Of a stretch of DNA of 39,720 nt, positions 1-7,864 are shown piece after piece. Each line of letters opens with the position of its first letter. The stretch's first letter is position 1. Source of the stretch: Patulibacter medicamentivorans (GTDB lineage Bacteria > Actinomycetota > Thermoleophilia > Solirubrobacterales > Solirubrobacteraceae). The position numbers and the translations under genes were made by a program. The stretch spans positions 1 to 39,720 of the forward strand of contig NZ_AGUD01000201.1 of assembly GCF_000240225.1 (NCBI RefSeq). Direction: 5' to 3'. The notes beneath the pieces are model-generated. The model searched no databases, was not told the origin of the DNA, and saw nothing but the letters and a program-made list of their open reading frames with translations.

Positions 1-70
1 CGGGCGCTCCGGCGGCCGCGGCGGCCAGGGCCAGGGCCAGGGCTCGCGCGGCGGCCGCGGCGGGCGCTAG
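1..70 (+). CDS. C-terminal RGG-rich tail of a protein cut by the left edge
   Basis: Reading from base 2, the frame is open to a TAG at 68-70 and encodes about 22 residues made almost only of Gly, Arg, Gln and Ser (repeated RGG, GQG and SRGG). Such tails are typical of the C-termini of actinobacterial DEAD-box RNA helicases and some other RNA-binding proteins, where they contact RNA without sequence specificity. No catalytic domain is in view, so the family assignment is an inference from composition alone. The gene is convergent with the MFS gene that ends at 215, and the gap between them is filled by a structured repeat element. Confidence 0.5.
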   Translation, partial: GRSGGRGGQGQGQGSRGGRGGR

Positions 71-79
71 CCGGCACGC

Positions 80-203
80 AGCTGACGCCGCGCCGTACGG
101 CGTGGCGTCAGCTCTCCGCACCCCGCGGCAGCTGGCGTCAGCTTGCCCCGCCCAGCGCGGGAAGATGACGCCACCTGCGGTCGGGGCCCGGCACGTGACG
201 CCA
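80..203. repeat. Structured intergenic repeat element, copy A
   Basis: Five copies of an 8-bp core lie at 83 (TGACGCC, forward), 103 (TGGCGTCA, reverse), 133 (reverse), 166 (TGACGCCA, forward) and 196 (forward), so the steps are 20, 30, 33 and 30 bp. The first two cores form a near-perfect palindrome at 80-113: a 10-bp arm AGCTGACGCC (80-89) pairs with GGCGTCAGCT (104-113), with CGCCG/CGGCG nested inside. Cores three and four can pair as a second stem with 8-bp arms. The same spacing and orientation recur at 15265-15384 and, partly decayed, at 38953-39072. All three copies sit between convergent genes. The role is unknown; a bidirectional 3'-end or terminator structure, or a phased protein-binding array, both fit. 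Confidence 0.8.
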
Positions 204-214
204 CCCGCCCCGGC

Positions 215-1696
215 TCAGGACTCGGCGGTCGCCACGCCGTCCGGCAGCGTGTCCCCCACCGGCTCGACGTCGTGGCGTGCCCGCCCGATCCCGGCGGCCG
301 CGACGGCGCCGAGGCCGGCGGCCACGATCATGAAGGTCCAGCCGGCCCGGAAGGCGTCGAGCAGCTCGTCCGGCGCCGGATGGCCGTAGAGCGCGACCAG
401 GATCGCGATCCCGAGCACCGACCCCAGCTGGCGGGCGGCGCCGAGGATCGCCGAGCCGGTCGCCAGCCGCTGCGGCGGCAGCGTCGTCGCGACGGCGGCC
501 GAGACGCTCGGCAGCAGCAGCCCGACGCCGACCCCGGTGATCATCATCCCGGGCAGGATCGCGCCGGCGTAGTTCGGCTCGAGGTCCGCGCGCCACAGCC
601 ACCAGGCGCAGCCGAGAGCGAAGATCGCACTGCCGGCGGTCGCGATCGGGCCGGCCCCGTGGCGCTGCGCGAGCTTGCCCGCGGGGACCGCGAACGTCGC
701 GGCCATCAGCGGCCCGGGCGCGACCGAGAGCCCCGCGGTCAGCACCGACTCGTGCCACGGGCCCGTCAGGAACAGGACCAGGCCGAGCAGCATCGCGGCG
801 AAGGCGGCGGTGAACAGCAGCGCCGCGAGCGAGGCCAGCGCGAACGGCCGCACCCGCAGCATCTCGAGGTCGATCACCGGCACCCGGCGTCCCTCGACCC
901 GCGCCGATCGCCAGACCACCAGCGCCAGCGCCACGATCCCGGCCGCGAGCACGCCGAGCGTCCGCGCGCTGCCCCAGCCGTGGTCGGGCGCCTCGACCAG
1001 CGCCCACGAGATCGCGGCCACGCCGGCCAGCAGCAGCAGCGTGCCGACCCCGTCCGGCCAGCGGCGGTCGGACTCGTCGCGCGACTCGCGCAGGACCCGC
1101 AGGCCGACCACCAGCGCGGCGATCCCGACCGGCAGGTTGACCAGGAAGACCCAGCGCCAGGAGGCCTCGACCAGCAGCCCGCCGAGCGGCGGCCCGAGCG
1201 CCGCGGCGACCCCGCCGACCGCCGCCCAGGCGCCGATCGCCGCCGGTCGCTTGGCCGGCGGGAAGGCGTCCAGCAGCAGCGCCAGCGAGGTCGCCATCAG
1301 CAGCGCCGCGCCGACCGCCTGGACGACGCGGAAGGCGACCAGCGCGCCGACCGACCACGCCGCCCCGCAGGCGGCCGAGGCCAGCACGAAGACCAGCAGG
1401 CCGGCCAGGAAGACCGCCCGACGGCCGACCCGGTCGGCGATCCGCCCCGTAGGCACCAGCAGCGCGGCGAAGACGATCGCGTAGCCGTTGAGGACCCACG
1501 AGAGCGTTCCGACCGAGCTGCCGTCGAAGCTCGCCTCGATGTCCGGGAAGGCGATGTTGACGATGAACAGGTCGAGGCTGGCCAGGAAGACGGCGGCGGC
1601 GACGACCAGCAGCACCACGCCGGGCCTGGCGACCCCGGCGGGCGGTGGCGCGGTCGCGGGGGGCGGCGTCGGCGAGGGCATCGGCGAATCGGTCAC
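215..1696 (-). CDS. MFS drug/solute exporter, DHA2 (14-helix, EmrB/QacA-like)
   Basis: A 493-residue integral membrane protein, probably a proton-driven exporter of toxic compounds. The N-terminal half holds the typical DHA2 features: a first helix with LDLFIVNIAFPDI, then GRIADRVGRR between helices 2 and 3, and a GPPLGGLL-type motif C near residue 160 that marks antiporters. Helices continue to the C-terminus with a hydrophilic tail of about 25 residues. I chose the GTG at 1696 because a GGAG lies 6 nt upstream of it; an ATG five codons later (1681) is possible. It is divergent from an HxlR regulator, with two inverted repeats in the gap, so local regulation by that protein is likely. The substrate cannot be told from sequence. 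Confidence 0.93.
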   Translation of the reverse strand: MTDSPMPSPTPPPATAPPPAGVARPGVVLLVVAAAVFLASLDLFIVNIAFPDIEASFDGSSVGTLSWVLNGYAIVFAALLVPTGRIADRVGRRAVFLAGLLVFVLASAACGAAWSVGALVAFRVVQAVGAALLMATSLALLLDAFPPAKRPAAIGAWAAVGGVAAALGPPLGGLLVEASWRWVFLVNLPVGIAALVVGLRVLRESRDESDRRWPDGVGTLLLLAGVAAISWALVEAPDHGWGSARTLGVLAAGIVALALVVWRSARVEGRRVPVIDLEMLRVRPFALASLAALLFTAAFAAMLLGLVLFLTGPWHESVLTAGLSVAPGPLMAATFAVPAGKLAQRHGAGPIATAGSAIFALGCAWWLWRADLEPNYAGAILPGMMITGVGVGLLLPSVSAAVATTLPPQRLATGSAILGAARQLGSVLGIAILVALYGHPAPDELLDAFRAGWTFMIVAAGLGAVAAAGIGRARHDVEPVGDTLPDGVATAES

Positions 1697-1742
1697 GGCG
1701 GGCTCCAGAGGGGGTCGATCGCGACCGGCCGGCACCCCGGCT

Positions 1743-1791
1743 AGTCGCTTGACGCGACTGACCGTAGCAAAGCAAGTCGCTTCAAGCGACT
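1743..1791. promoter_or_regulatory. Tandem operator pair between the MFS and HxlR genes
   Basis: Two 17-bp inverted repeats of the same design lie here: 1743-1759 (AGTCGCTTGACGCGACT, one mismatch between arms) and 1775-1791 (AGTCGCTTCAAGCGACT, perfect 8-bp arms around one base). Their centres are 32 bp apart, about three helical turns, so two dimers would sit on one face of the DNA. HxlR-family proteins bind such pairs in the gap between themselves and a divergent target. Binding by the adjacent protein is an inference. Confidence 0.7.
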
Positions 1792-1798
1792 CATGCGC

Positions 1799-1804
1799 TA
1801 GACT
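1799..1804 (+). promoter_or_regulatory. Likely -10 box of a leaderless promoter for the HxlR gene
   Basis: TAGACT lies 6 nt before the GTG start at 1811, which would place transcription initiation at or near the start codon. There is no Shine-Dalgarno sequence before that GTG. The downstream operator (1775-1791) overlaps the -35 zone. Confidence 0.4.
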
Positions 1805-1810
1805 GGGATC

Positions 1811-2302
1811 GTGCTTGGCCGGGAGTACGACACGCAGCTCTGCTCGATCGCCCGCTCGCTCGAGGTCGTCGGCGAGCGCTGGTCGCTGCTGGTCGTCCGC
1901 AGCGTCTTCCTCGGCGCCCGCCGCTTCGACGAGCTGCAGGAGATGCTGGGGATCACCCGCAGCGTCCTGACCACGCGGCTCAACCGGCTGGTCGACGAGG
2001 GCGTCCTGGAGCGGCGGCCCTACAGCCAGCGTCCGCCGCGCTACGAGTACCACCTGACGCCCAAGGGCCGCCAGCTGTGGCCGGTCCTCCACTACCTGAT
2101 GCGGTGGGGCGACGAGCACTACCCCGAGCCCGAGGGATCGCCGCGGGTGATCGAGCACCGCGGCTGCGGCGGCCATCCGGACGACCACCTGACCTGCGAC
2201 CGCTGCGGCACCCGGCTGGAGGGCCGCGACCTGCGCTCGCTCCCGGGTCCCGCGATGACCGCCCGCGGCCTGACGACGCCGCGGATCCCGGCGACGTCCT
2301 AG
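1811..2302 (+). CDS. HxlR-family winged-helix transcriptional regulator
   Basis: A 163-residue DNA-binding protein. The HxlR domain spans about residues 5-105: a start like YDTQLCSIARSLEVVGERW, followed by LLVVRSVFLGARRFDELQ, the recognition helix region TRSVLTTRLNRLVDEG, and the wing with YEYHLTPKG. A Cys close to the N-terminus (Cys11), as here, senses redox or electrophiles in some family members. The C-terminal third has Cys residues in a CGGHPDDHLTCDRCG arrangement, which could bind a metal ion; this is an inference. The gene is divergent from the MFS exporter, and two inverted repeats lie between them, so it is the likely repressor of that exporter and of itself. It ends 9 bp before the convergent LtrA gene. 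Confidence 0.92.
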   Translation: MLGREYDTQLCSIARSLEVVGERWSLLVVRSVFLGARRFDELQEMLGITRSVLTTRLNRLVDEGVLERRPYSQRPPRYEYHLTPKGRQLWPVLHYLMRWGDEHYPEPEGSPRVIEHRGCGGHPDDHLTCDRCGTRLEGRDLRSLPGPAMTARGLTTPRIPATS

Positions 2303-2311
2303 CCGACGCGA

Positions 2312-3505
2312 TCAGCCGCCGGACGGCGGCTCGAAGGCCAACTCGTGCCGCATCTTGTCCCGGAGGGCGGCGAAGCGGACGGTCTCGTAGGCGATCAGCC
2401 CGACCAGCAGCGCGGTCACGATCGCCAGCGTCGCCAGCGCCGGCAGCTCGACCGCGGCCGGCAGCAGCGCCAGCAGGACGAGCGCGACGATCAGCCGGTG
2501 GCTGCTGAAGCGGTGGACGTTGCGCCAGCGGAAGGCGACGTGCGCCAGCAGGTAGAGGGCGACGCCGCCGAGCAGCGCGAACGCCGGCACCACCTTCAGC
2601 GGGTCGTCGACGTGGCCGAGCGTCTTCTTCAGCCCCAGCGCCAGCAGCACGATCCCGGCGACCATCGGGAAGTGCAGGTAGGAGAACGAGTCGCGGGCGA
2701 TCTCGTTGCGCTCCTTGCCCGCCGCCGCGTGGTGCAACCGCCGTTCGGCGACCAGCGCGACGACGTCGAAGTACGCCCACCAGAGCGCGGCCGCGACCGC
2801 GATCCCGAGCGCCGCGGCCGCCACGATCCCGGCGTCGACGTGGTTCTCGGCGCCGACCCCGATCGCGACGATCGACTCGCCGAGGGCGATGATCACGATC
2901 AGCCCGTGGCGCTCGGCGAAGTGGCCGGGGATCAGCTTCCATCCCTCGCTGCCGAAGATGTACGGCTCGCCCATGTCGAGCAGCAGCGCCAGCGCCCAGA
3001 GCGCGCCCTGGGCCGGGCCGTCGAGGAACGACGCGACGACCAGCAGGCCGACGCCGACCGCAGTCCCGATCGCCAGCCCGGTCACGGAGCGCCGCAGGTC
3101 GGGATCGTCGCGGCTGCAGCTGATGAAGAGCAGGATGTGCGAGGCCCGCACGATCAGCAGCATCCCCGCGAACAGCAGCCCCAGGTCCCCGAAGGCGTCG
3201 TGGACGCTGAGCGCCGCGACCAGCAGCGCCGCCATCGAGACGAAGAAGACGATCCGGACGATCCCCTCCTCGGGGTCGATCACGCTCGTCAGCCAGGCGT
3301 AGCCGACCCACGACCACCAGAGGACGCCCAGGATCAGGACGCCGCGGGCCAGCCCCTCCCAGGTCGGCTGGTCGGCCATCAGCGCCGTGCACTGGGTCAG
3401 CGCCAGCACGAAGACCAGGTCGAAGAACAGCTCCAGCGGCTTGACCCGAGCCTCCTCGCCGCGCAGGACCGGGTTCACGCGTGGTCGGGCGTCGCTCGTG
3501 CTCAC
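2312..3505 (-). CDS. Low temperature requirement protein A (LtrA) family membrane protein
   Basis: A 397-residue integral membrane protein of the LtrA family. Its signature is clear at the N-terminus: RVKPLELFFDLVFVLALTQ near residue 20, then about ten hydrophobic helices. The central segment with HFAERHGLIVIIALGESI is another family hallmark. The name comes from a Listeria mutant unable to grow in the cold; the biochemical activity is not established. I take the GTG at 3505 as start because it lies just before the conserved region; an ATG at 3542 would add 12 residues, and neither has a good ribosome binding site. It is convergent with the HxlR gene (9-bp gap) and shows no other functional link to it. 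Confidence 0.88.
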   Translation of the reverse strand: MSTSDARPRVNPVLRGEEARVKPLELFFDLVFVLALTQCTALMADQPTWEGLARGVLILGVLWWSWVGYAWLTSVIDPEEGIVRIVFFVSMAALLVAALSVHDAFGDLGLLFAGMLLIVRASHILLFISCSRDDPDLRRSVTGLAIGTAVGVGLLVVASFLDGPAQGALWALALLLDMGEPYIFGSEGWKLIPGHFAERHGLIVIIALGESIVAIGVGAENHVDAGIVAAAALGIAVAAALWWAYFDVVALVAERRLHHAAAGKERNEIARDSFSYLHFPMVAGIVLLALGLKKTLGHVDDPLKVVPAFALLGGVALYLLAHVAFRWRNVHRFSSHRLIVALVLLALLPAAVELPALATLAIVTALLVGLIAYETVRFAALRDKMRHELAFEPPSGG

Positions 3506-3603
3506 GGCGTCATCTTGCCAACCGCCACGGCGAACGCCCATGCGCCAGATGCAAGCCGGATCGTCCGTCCGTCCAGAAACGCGGTCCGCAGACGGTCCCG
3601 TGC

Positions 3604-3664
3604 TGGACAGCGTACGGGGGGACCCGTAGCCTGCTCGCGCTTTGCCCCCATCGGTAGGAGAGGA
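3604..3664 (+). promoter_or_regulatory. Promoter and ribosome binding site of the secreted modular protein gene
   Basis: TGGACA (3604-3609) and TAGCCT (3627-3632) are 17 bp apart and resemble sigma-70-type -35 and -10 boxes. The ribosome binding site AGGAGAGGA (3656-3664) follows, and its GGAG is 8 nt before the ATG at 3669. This binding site decides the start against the in-frame upstream codon at 3642. Confidence 0.5.
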
Positions 3665-3668
3665 CGCG

Positions 3669-6600
3669 ATGCGCGTGGACGTACTTGGAGATGGCAGCGG
3701 CTGTCGGAGGCGGACGCGGCAACGCCGCCTCACCGCCCTGCTGGCCGTGCCGCTCGTCGGCCTCGGGCTGGCGGGAACGGCGCAGGCCTACGAGATCGAC
3801 AACTTCTCGGCCAAGATCGTCCAGCAGGACGGGACCACCTTCGAGGCCCAGGCTGGTGGGCACCCGTACCAGGGGATCATCAGCTTCGACACGACGAAGC
3901 TGGCGAACGGCAACAACGACGGCCAGACCCAGACGATCCGGGTCGACACGCCGCCCGGGCTCGTGCCCAACCCGGAAGCGGTCCCGCACTGCGCGCAGAC
4001 CCAGCTCGAAGCGAATGCCTGCCCGCCGGCCAGCCAGGTCGGGTCGGTGGCCCTGCGGCTGAGCAAGGTCCTGAGCGCTCCTGGCACCGGCAACAATCCG
4101 TTCAACCTGCCGTTCGGCACCCGAGGGGATCTGGTCCTGACGGCCAGCCTCTACAACATGGAGGTCGAGGCGGGACAACTGGCCCGCTTCTCGTTCAACC
4201 CGACCCAGGCGCCGAACGGCAGCGGCCACATCGTCGACATCGAAGGCGCCATGCGCCCCGGCGACAACGGCCTCTACTTCACGATCAACCACGTTGCGCG
4301 CCCGACGGCCGACGATCCGGCGACGCCGGAGAACGAGGCCGCGACACCGACGCTCACCGGCTCGACCCTGACCTTCTGGGGCACCCCCGGGGCAACGGCT
4401 CATGACGGAACGCCGGCCCCCGGTGACACCGCTGGCCGCGGTGAGGCGCGTGTCGACATCGTGTCGATCGATGGGGGAGCCCCGCGACCAGCACAGGTTC
4501 CTCCGATCATCGGCTACCTGCCCCCCACCGGTGCCACCGGCATCACCGACACCACCTCGGCCTTCCTCAACAACCCCACCGTCTGCGACGGCCCCAAGCA
4601 GGCCACGCTGACTCTCGACTCCTACCAGGGCGATCGCGACACGCAGGACTACACCGTCGAGTCCGCCCCCGGCGTCGGCCTGACCGGCTGCGACCAGGTC
4701 CCGTTCAGCCAGACCACGACCTTCGGCCCGAGCGCGGTCCAGCGCGACGCGCCGGCGCCGCTCGGCGTCACGCTCGACGTGCCGCAGACCAGCGACACCG
4801 GCACCCTGGCGACGGCCCACGTCAAGAAGGTCGCCGTCACGCTGCCGCCCGGGATGACGATCAGCCCGTCGGCCGCGACCGGTCTCGAGGCGTGCACCGA
4901 CGCGCAGTTCGGCAAGGGCACCAACGACCCGATCGCCTGCTCGGCGGCGTCCAGGATCGGCGTCGTCTCGATCAAGAGCCCGGCGCTGGCCAACCCGCTG
5001 ACCGGCGCGGTCTACGTCGGGCAGCCGCAGGCCGGCAACCGCTACCGGCTGTTCGTCAACGCCGACGGCTACGGCATCAGCGTGCGGTTGAAGGGCGACG
5101 TCCGTCCCGACCCGGTCACCGGTCAGGTGACCGCCGTCTTCGACGACAACCCGCAGCTGCCGTTCTCGCAGTTCAAGCTCGACTTCGACGGCGGGTCGAA
5201 GGCGATCATCGCGACGCCGCAGACCTGCGGCACCGCGACCGGATCCAGCACCCTGACCCCGTGGTCGGGCAACCCGGCGTCGAGCAGCGCGCCGTCGGTC
5301 TCGGTCGTCGGCTGCGACGGCTTCCCGTTCGCCCCCGGCTTCGGCGCCACGGCGGCGTCCACGAAGTCCGGCGCCTACGCGCCGCTGAAGGTCGACTTCA
5401 CGCGCCCCGACGGCAACCAGTTCCTGAGCGGGATCAGCGCCAAGCTGCCGCCCGGGATGCTGGCCAAGCTCAAGGGCGTGACCCGCTGCAGCGAGGCGCA
5501 GGTGGCGGCCGAGGCCTGCCCCGAGTCCTCGCGGATCGGCACCACCTCGGTGACCGCCGGCCCCGGTGACTCGCCGTACCCGCTGTCCGGCCCGGTCTAC
5601 CTGACCGGCCCCTACAACGGCGGCTCGTTCGGCACGGTCAACATCATCCGCGCCGTCGCCGGCCCGTACGACCTCGGCAACGTCGTCGTCCGCCAGGCGC
5701 TGAAGATCGATCCCGACACCGCACAGGTGTCGGTCGTCAGCGACCCGCTCCCCCAGATCAAGGAGGGCATCGTCCTGCGGCTGCGCAACCTGCAGCTGAA
5801 CGTCGACCGGTCGGGCTTCATGCGCAACCCGACCTCGTGCGGCACGGGCCAGATCACGACCGACCTGACCTCGGCGCTCGGCGCCGCGGCCCAGCGCTCG
5901 GCCAGCCTGACCTTCGGCGAGTGCGCCTCGCTGCCGTTCAAGCCGAAGATCGCGCTGTCGTTCCGGGACAACCGCGAGATGCGCAAGCTGCGCCATCCGC
6001 GGGTGGTCGCGACCGTCACGCAGCGCGAGGGCGAGGCCGGCGTCAAGTCGACCAGCGTCGCGATGCCGCTGGCGGTGGCGCTCGCGGCCGACAACGCCAA
6101 CGGGCTGTGCGAGAAGGCCGACGCTGCCCGCGACGCGTGCCCGGCCAACTCGATGGTCGGCACCGCGGTCGCCGAGACGCCGATCCTCGACAAGCCGCTG
6201 AAGGGCCCGATCTACTTCGTCAAGGGCATCCGCACCGACCCCAAGACCGGCCAGCAGATCAAGACCCTGCCGACCCTGTTCGTGCCGCTGCGCGGCGAGA
6301 CCCAGATCTACCTGCGGGCGACGACGGCGGTCAGCCGCAACCGGCTGGTGACGACGTTCGCGAACGTGCCGGACGCCCCGATCACGAAGTTCACGCTGAC
6401 GATCAACGGCGGCAAGCACGGCATCATCGCGGCGGCCCGCGACATCTGCGCGACGCCGACGTGGAAGGCCAGCGTGCGGATGGCGGGCCACAACGGCAAG
6501 GCCGCCCCGACCGCCAAGCCGACGATCGCTACCGCCTGCGGTCCGACGCCGAAGCTGCGGCTCGGCAAGGTCCGCCGCAGCGGCGCGACGCTGACCGTGC

Positions 6601-6824
6601 CGGGCACGCTGGTCAAGACGGCCAAGAAGCGCGTCAGCGTCCGGGTGACCTGCGGCAAGAGCGTGGCCCGCGGATCGGCCAAGCCGCGCAAGGGCCGCTA
6701 CAGCGCCCGCGTCCGCCTGACCGGCGCCTGCGCCCGCGCGAAGACCGCGAAGGTCGCGGTCTCGGTGCCCAAGGACGGGCGCTACCGGGCGGCGACGGTC
6801 AGCAGGACGGTGCGGCTGCGCTGA
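3669..6824 (+). CDS. Large secreted modular protein with repeated 'LPPG/C..S.IG/GPVY' units
   Basis: A 1051-residue exported protein. A basic n-region (CRRRTRQRRL) and hydrophobic core end at a TAQA-Y signal-peptidase site near residue 39. The mature part repeats one unit about four times: a proline-rich strand (TPPGLVPNP, LPPGMTISP, LPPGMLAKL, a variant in the fourth), a Cys-containing segment of the type C..AQ...ACP..S.IG, and then L.G.(V/I)Y followed by beta-strand-like sequence. Paired cysteines suggest disulfides. The last 90 residues are very basic (KVRRSGATLTVPG, KPRKGRYSARVRL) and may hold it to anionic wall polymers. I recognise the type as a family abundant in Solirubrobacterales genomes but know of no experimental function. 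A surface or matrix role is an inference. A strong hairpin follows the stop. Confidence 0.85.
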   Translation: MRVDVLGDGSGCRRRTRQRRLTALLAVPLVGLGLAGTAQAYEIDNFSAKIVQQDGTTFEAQAGGHPYQGIISFDTTKLANGNNDGQTQTIRVDTPPGLVPNPEAVPHCAQTQLEANACPPASQVGSVALRLSKVLSAPGTGNNPFNLPFGTRGDLVLTASLYNMEVEAGQLARFSFNPTQAPNGSGHIVDIEGAMRPGDNGLYFTINHVARPTADDPATPENEAATPTLTGSTLTFWGTPGATAHDGTPAPGDTAGRGEARVDIVSIDGGAPRPAQVPPIIGYLPPTGATGITDTTSAFLNNPTVCDGPKQATLTLDSYQGDRDTQDYTVESAPGVGLTGCDQVPFSQTTTFGPSAVQRDAPAPLGVTLDVPQTSDTGTLATAHVKKVAVTLPPGMTISPSAATGLEACTDAQFGKGTNDPIACSAASRIGVVSIKSPALANPLTGAVYVGQPQAGNRYRLFVNADGYGISVRLKGDVRPDPVTGQVTAVFDDNPQLPFSQFKLDFDGGSKAIIATPQTCGTATGSSTLTPWSGNPASSSAPSVSVVGCDGFPFAPGFGATAASTKSGAYAPLKVDFTRPDGNQFLSGISAKLPPGMLAKLKGVTRCSEAQVAAEACPESSRIGTTSVTAGPGDSPYPLSGPVYLTGPYNGGSFGTVNIIRAVAGPYDLGNVVVRQALKIDPDTAQVSVVSDPLPQIKEGIVLRLRNLQLNVDRSGFMRNPTSCGTGQITTDLTSALGAAAQRSASLTFGECASLPFKPKIALSFRDNREMRKLRHPRVVATVTQREGEAGVKSTSVAMPLAVALAADNANGLCEKADAARDACPANSMVGTAVAETPILDKPLKGPIYFVKGIRTDPKTGQQIKTLPTLFVPLRGETQIYLRATTAVSRNRLVTTFANVPDAPITKFTLTINGGKHGIIAAARDICATPTWKASVRMAGHNGKAAPTAKPTIATACGPTPKLRLGKVRRSGATLTVPGTLVKTAKKRVSVRVTCGKSVARGSAKPRKGRYSARVRLTGACARAKTAKVAVSVPKDGRYRAATVSRTVRLR

Positions 6825-6833
6825 GAAGCGGTG

Positions 6834-6862
6834 GGCGGGACGGACCGTCGGTCCGCCCCGCC
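6834..6862 (+). terminator. Hairpin terminator after the secreted modular protein gene
   Basis: Arms GGCGGGACGGACC (6834-6846) and GGTCCGCCCCGCC (6850-6862) pair over 13 bp with one mismatch around a 3-nt loop, ten bases after the stop codon. There is no T-run, as is usual at high GC. Confidence 0.75.
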
Positions 6863-7569
6863 AGATGTCCTTCGTGGACGGGTTGCGTTGCAACTCCCAG
6901 CCTCTACCAAGGACACCCGGATGAACAACCTCCCTAGCCACAACCGCAGTGACATCGGTTCCGTCGGTAGCGGTCTAGGAGCCGCGAGCAGATCGGTTCC
7001 AGTGGTGATGCTCGGCGGGAGCCGGAGGCGACTCCACCGGAAGGGCTCATCGTCGAGGACGGGTGAACGTCGTGCGTGCCACGAGTTGGTGGTCGTGTCG
7101 ACCAATGGTGACGTTCTGTGTCCGCTGGGAATCCCGAGATCGATCGCGGCGATGAGGTACTCGTGAGCGCGAAGACCACCCGCCGCGGTCGACGAGCCTC
7201 GGACCGACAAGATCGACCTGATACACGTCACCGGAACCGTTGCGATCGGCGCGGGGTACACGGGCGACCGACTGCCGACTTTGCCCCAGCGAATCTGCCG
7301 ACCTGCTCGGGCGACTCGCCCGCCAATCGCCGCCGGACTGCCTCACGACGAACGTCCTACTCGGTCTTCGCCACGCCAGGCCGTCAAACAGGCCTTCGCC
7401 GCGATCAAGGTTGCCGCAGGGAACCGATCCCTACGGCTACAGGGAACCGATGTACATGCGGCTGACACCTAGGAGTTACGCCTAGGCTGGTCAGGCTGCC
7501 ACACTCGCACTGCGATGCGGACCTGTCGTCTCTGCAGACGGCATATATATGCAGCGGCAGTTCGGTTGT
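6863..7569. other. Degenerate 0.7-kb stretch without an intact gene
   Basis: Base composition drops here relative to the flanking genes and no open frame looks like a working gene. Short coding-like fragments survive on the plus strand in different frames: one ending ELVVVSTNGDVLCPLG...MRYS at 7166, and another in a shifted frame with DLIHVTGTVAIGAGYTGDR around 7215-7270 that continues to a TAG near 7472. This is what a frameshifted, decaying gene would look like, but I cannot name a parent family. Small palindromes are present (CCTAGG at 7468-7473 and 7481-7486; GCATATATATGC at 7541-7552). The stretch separates the secreted protein gene from the RHS locus and may be debris of earlier cassette exchange; that is an inference. 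Confidence 0.4.
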
Positions 7570-7824
7570 CTATTCGTCGGAGTTCCCTCTGCCCACCGCG
7601 CGGTCGCTGGGCGCTTGAGCCGGCGGTACCGAAAACCAGATCGCAAGAACGAAGTACAAGGGGATGGCCACTGCGATGATCAAACCGACATCGACACCGA
7701 TCGACTCAATGGTCGATAGACCGTGCGGCTCGATCCAGTCGATTACTCGGTAACTGACGACAGACAGCGCGATCGTGAAGACCAAGTAGCCGTTCTGCGT
7801 CAGGCCACGGAGCTTCAAATGCAT
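7570..7824 (-). CDS. Small two-helix membrane protein, candidate immunity to the RHS tip
   Basis: An 84-residue protein with two clear membrane segments, roughly GYLVFTIALSVVSYRVIDWI (residues 12-31) and VGLIIAVAIPLYFVLAIWF (45-64), and a charged C-terminal tail. I know no family for it. I chose the ATG at 7824 because AGGTG lies 6 nt upstream; GTG codons at 7827 and 7833 are in frame. It sits about 40 bp downstream of the RHS gene on the same strand, shares its lower GC, and occupies the place where polymorphic-toxin loci carry the cognate immunity gene. A membrane-embedded immunity protein would suit a toxin tip that is itself hydrophobic. Function is an inference from position and topology. 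Confidence 0.6.
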   Translation of the reverse strand: MHLKLRGLTQNGYLVFTIALSVVSYRVIDWIEPHGLSTIESIGVDVGLIIAVAIPLYFVLAIWFSVPPAQAPSDRAVGRGNSDE

Positions 7825-7864
7825 CACAGTCACCTACTGGCTCGGGCCGAGCGCCATGGGTTCC

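Noticed and set aside
138-1775. Long open frames on both strands opposite the MFS gene (533-545 residues)
   Set aside because: They are shadows of the high-GC coding frame: Arg/Pro/Gly-rich, no domain motifs, no ribosome binding sites. The same holds for similar long frames opposite the other large genes, such as 23051-27904 and 17205-19742.
7541-7552. GCATATATATGC palindrome as a promoter or recombination site
   Set aside because: It is a striking AT-rich palindrome but has no matching -35 box, no gene starting at a fitting distance, and no repeated copy in the window.
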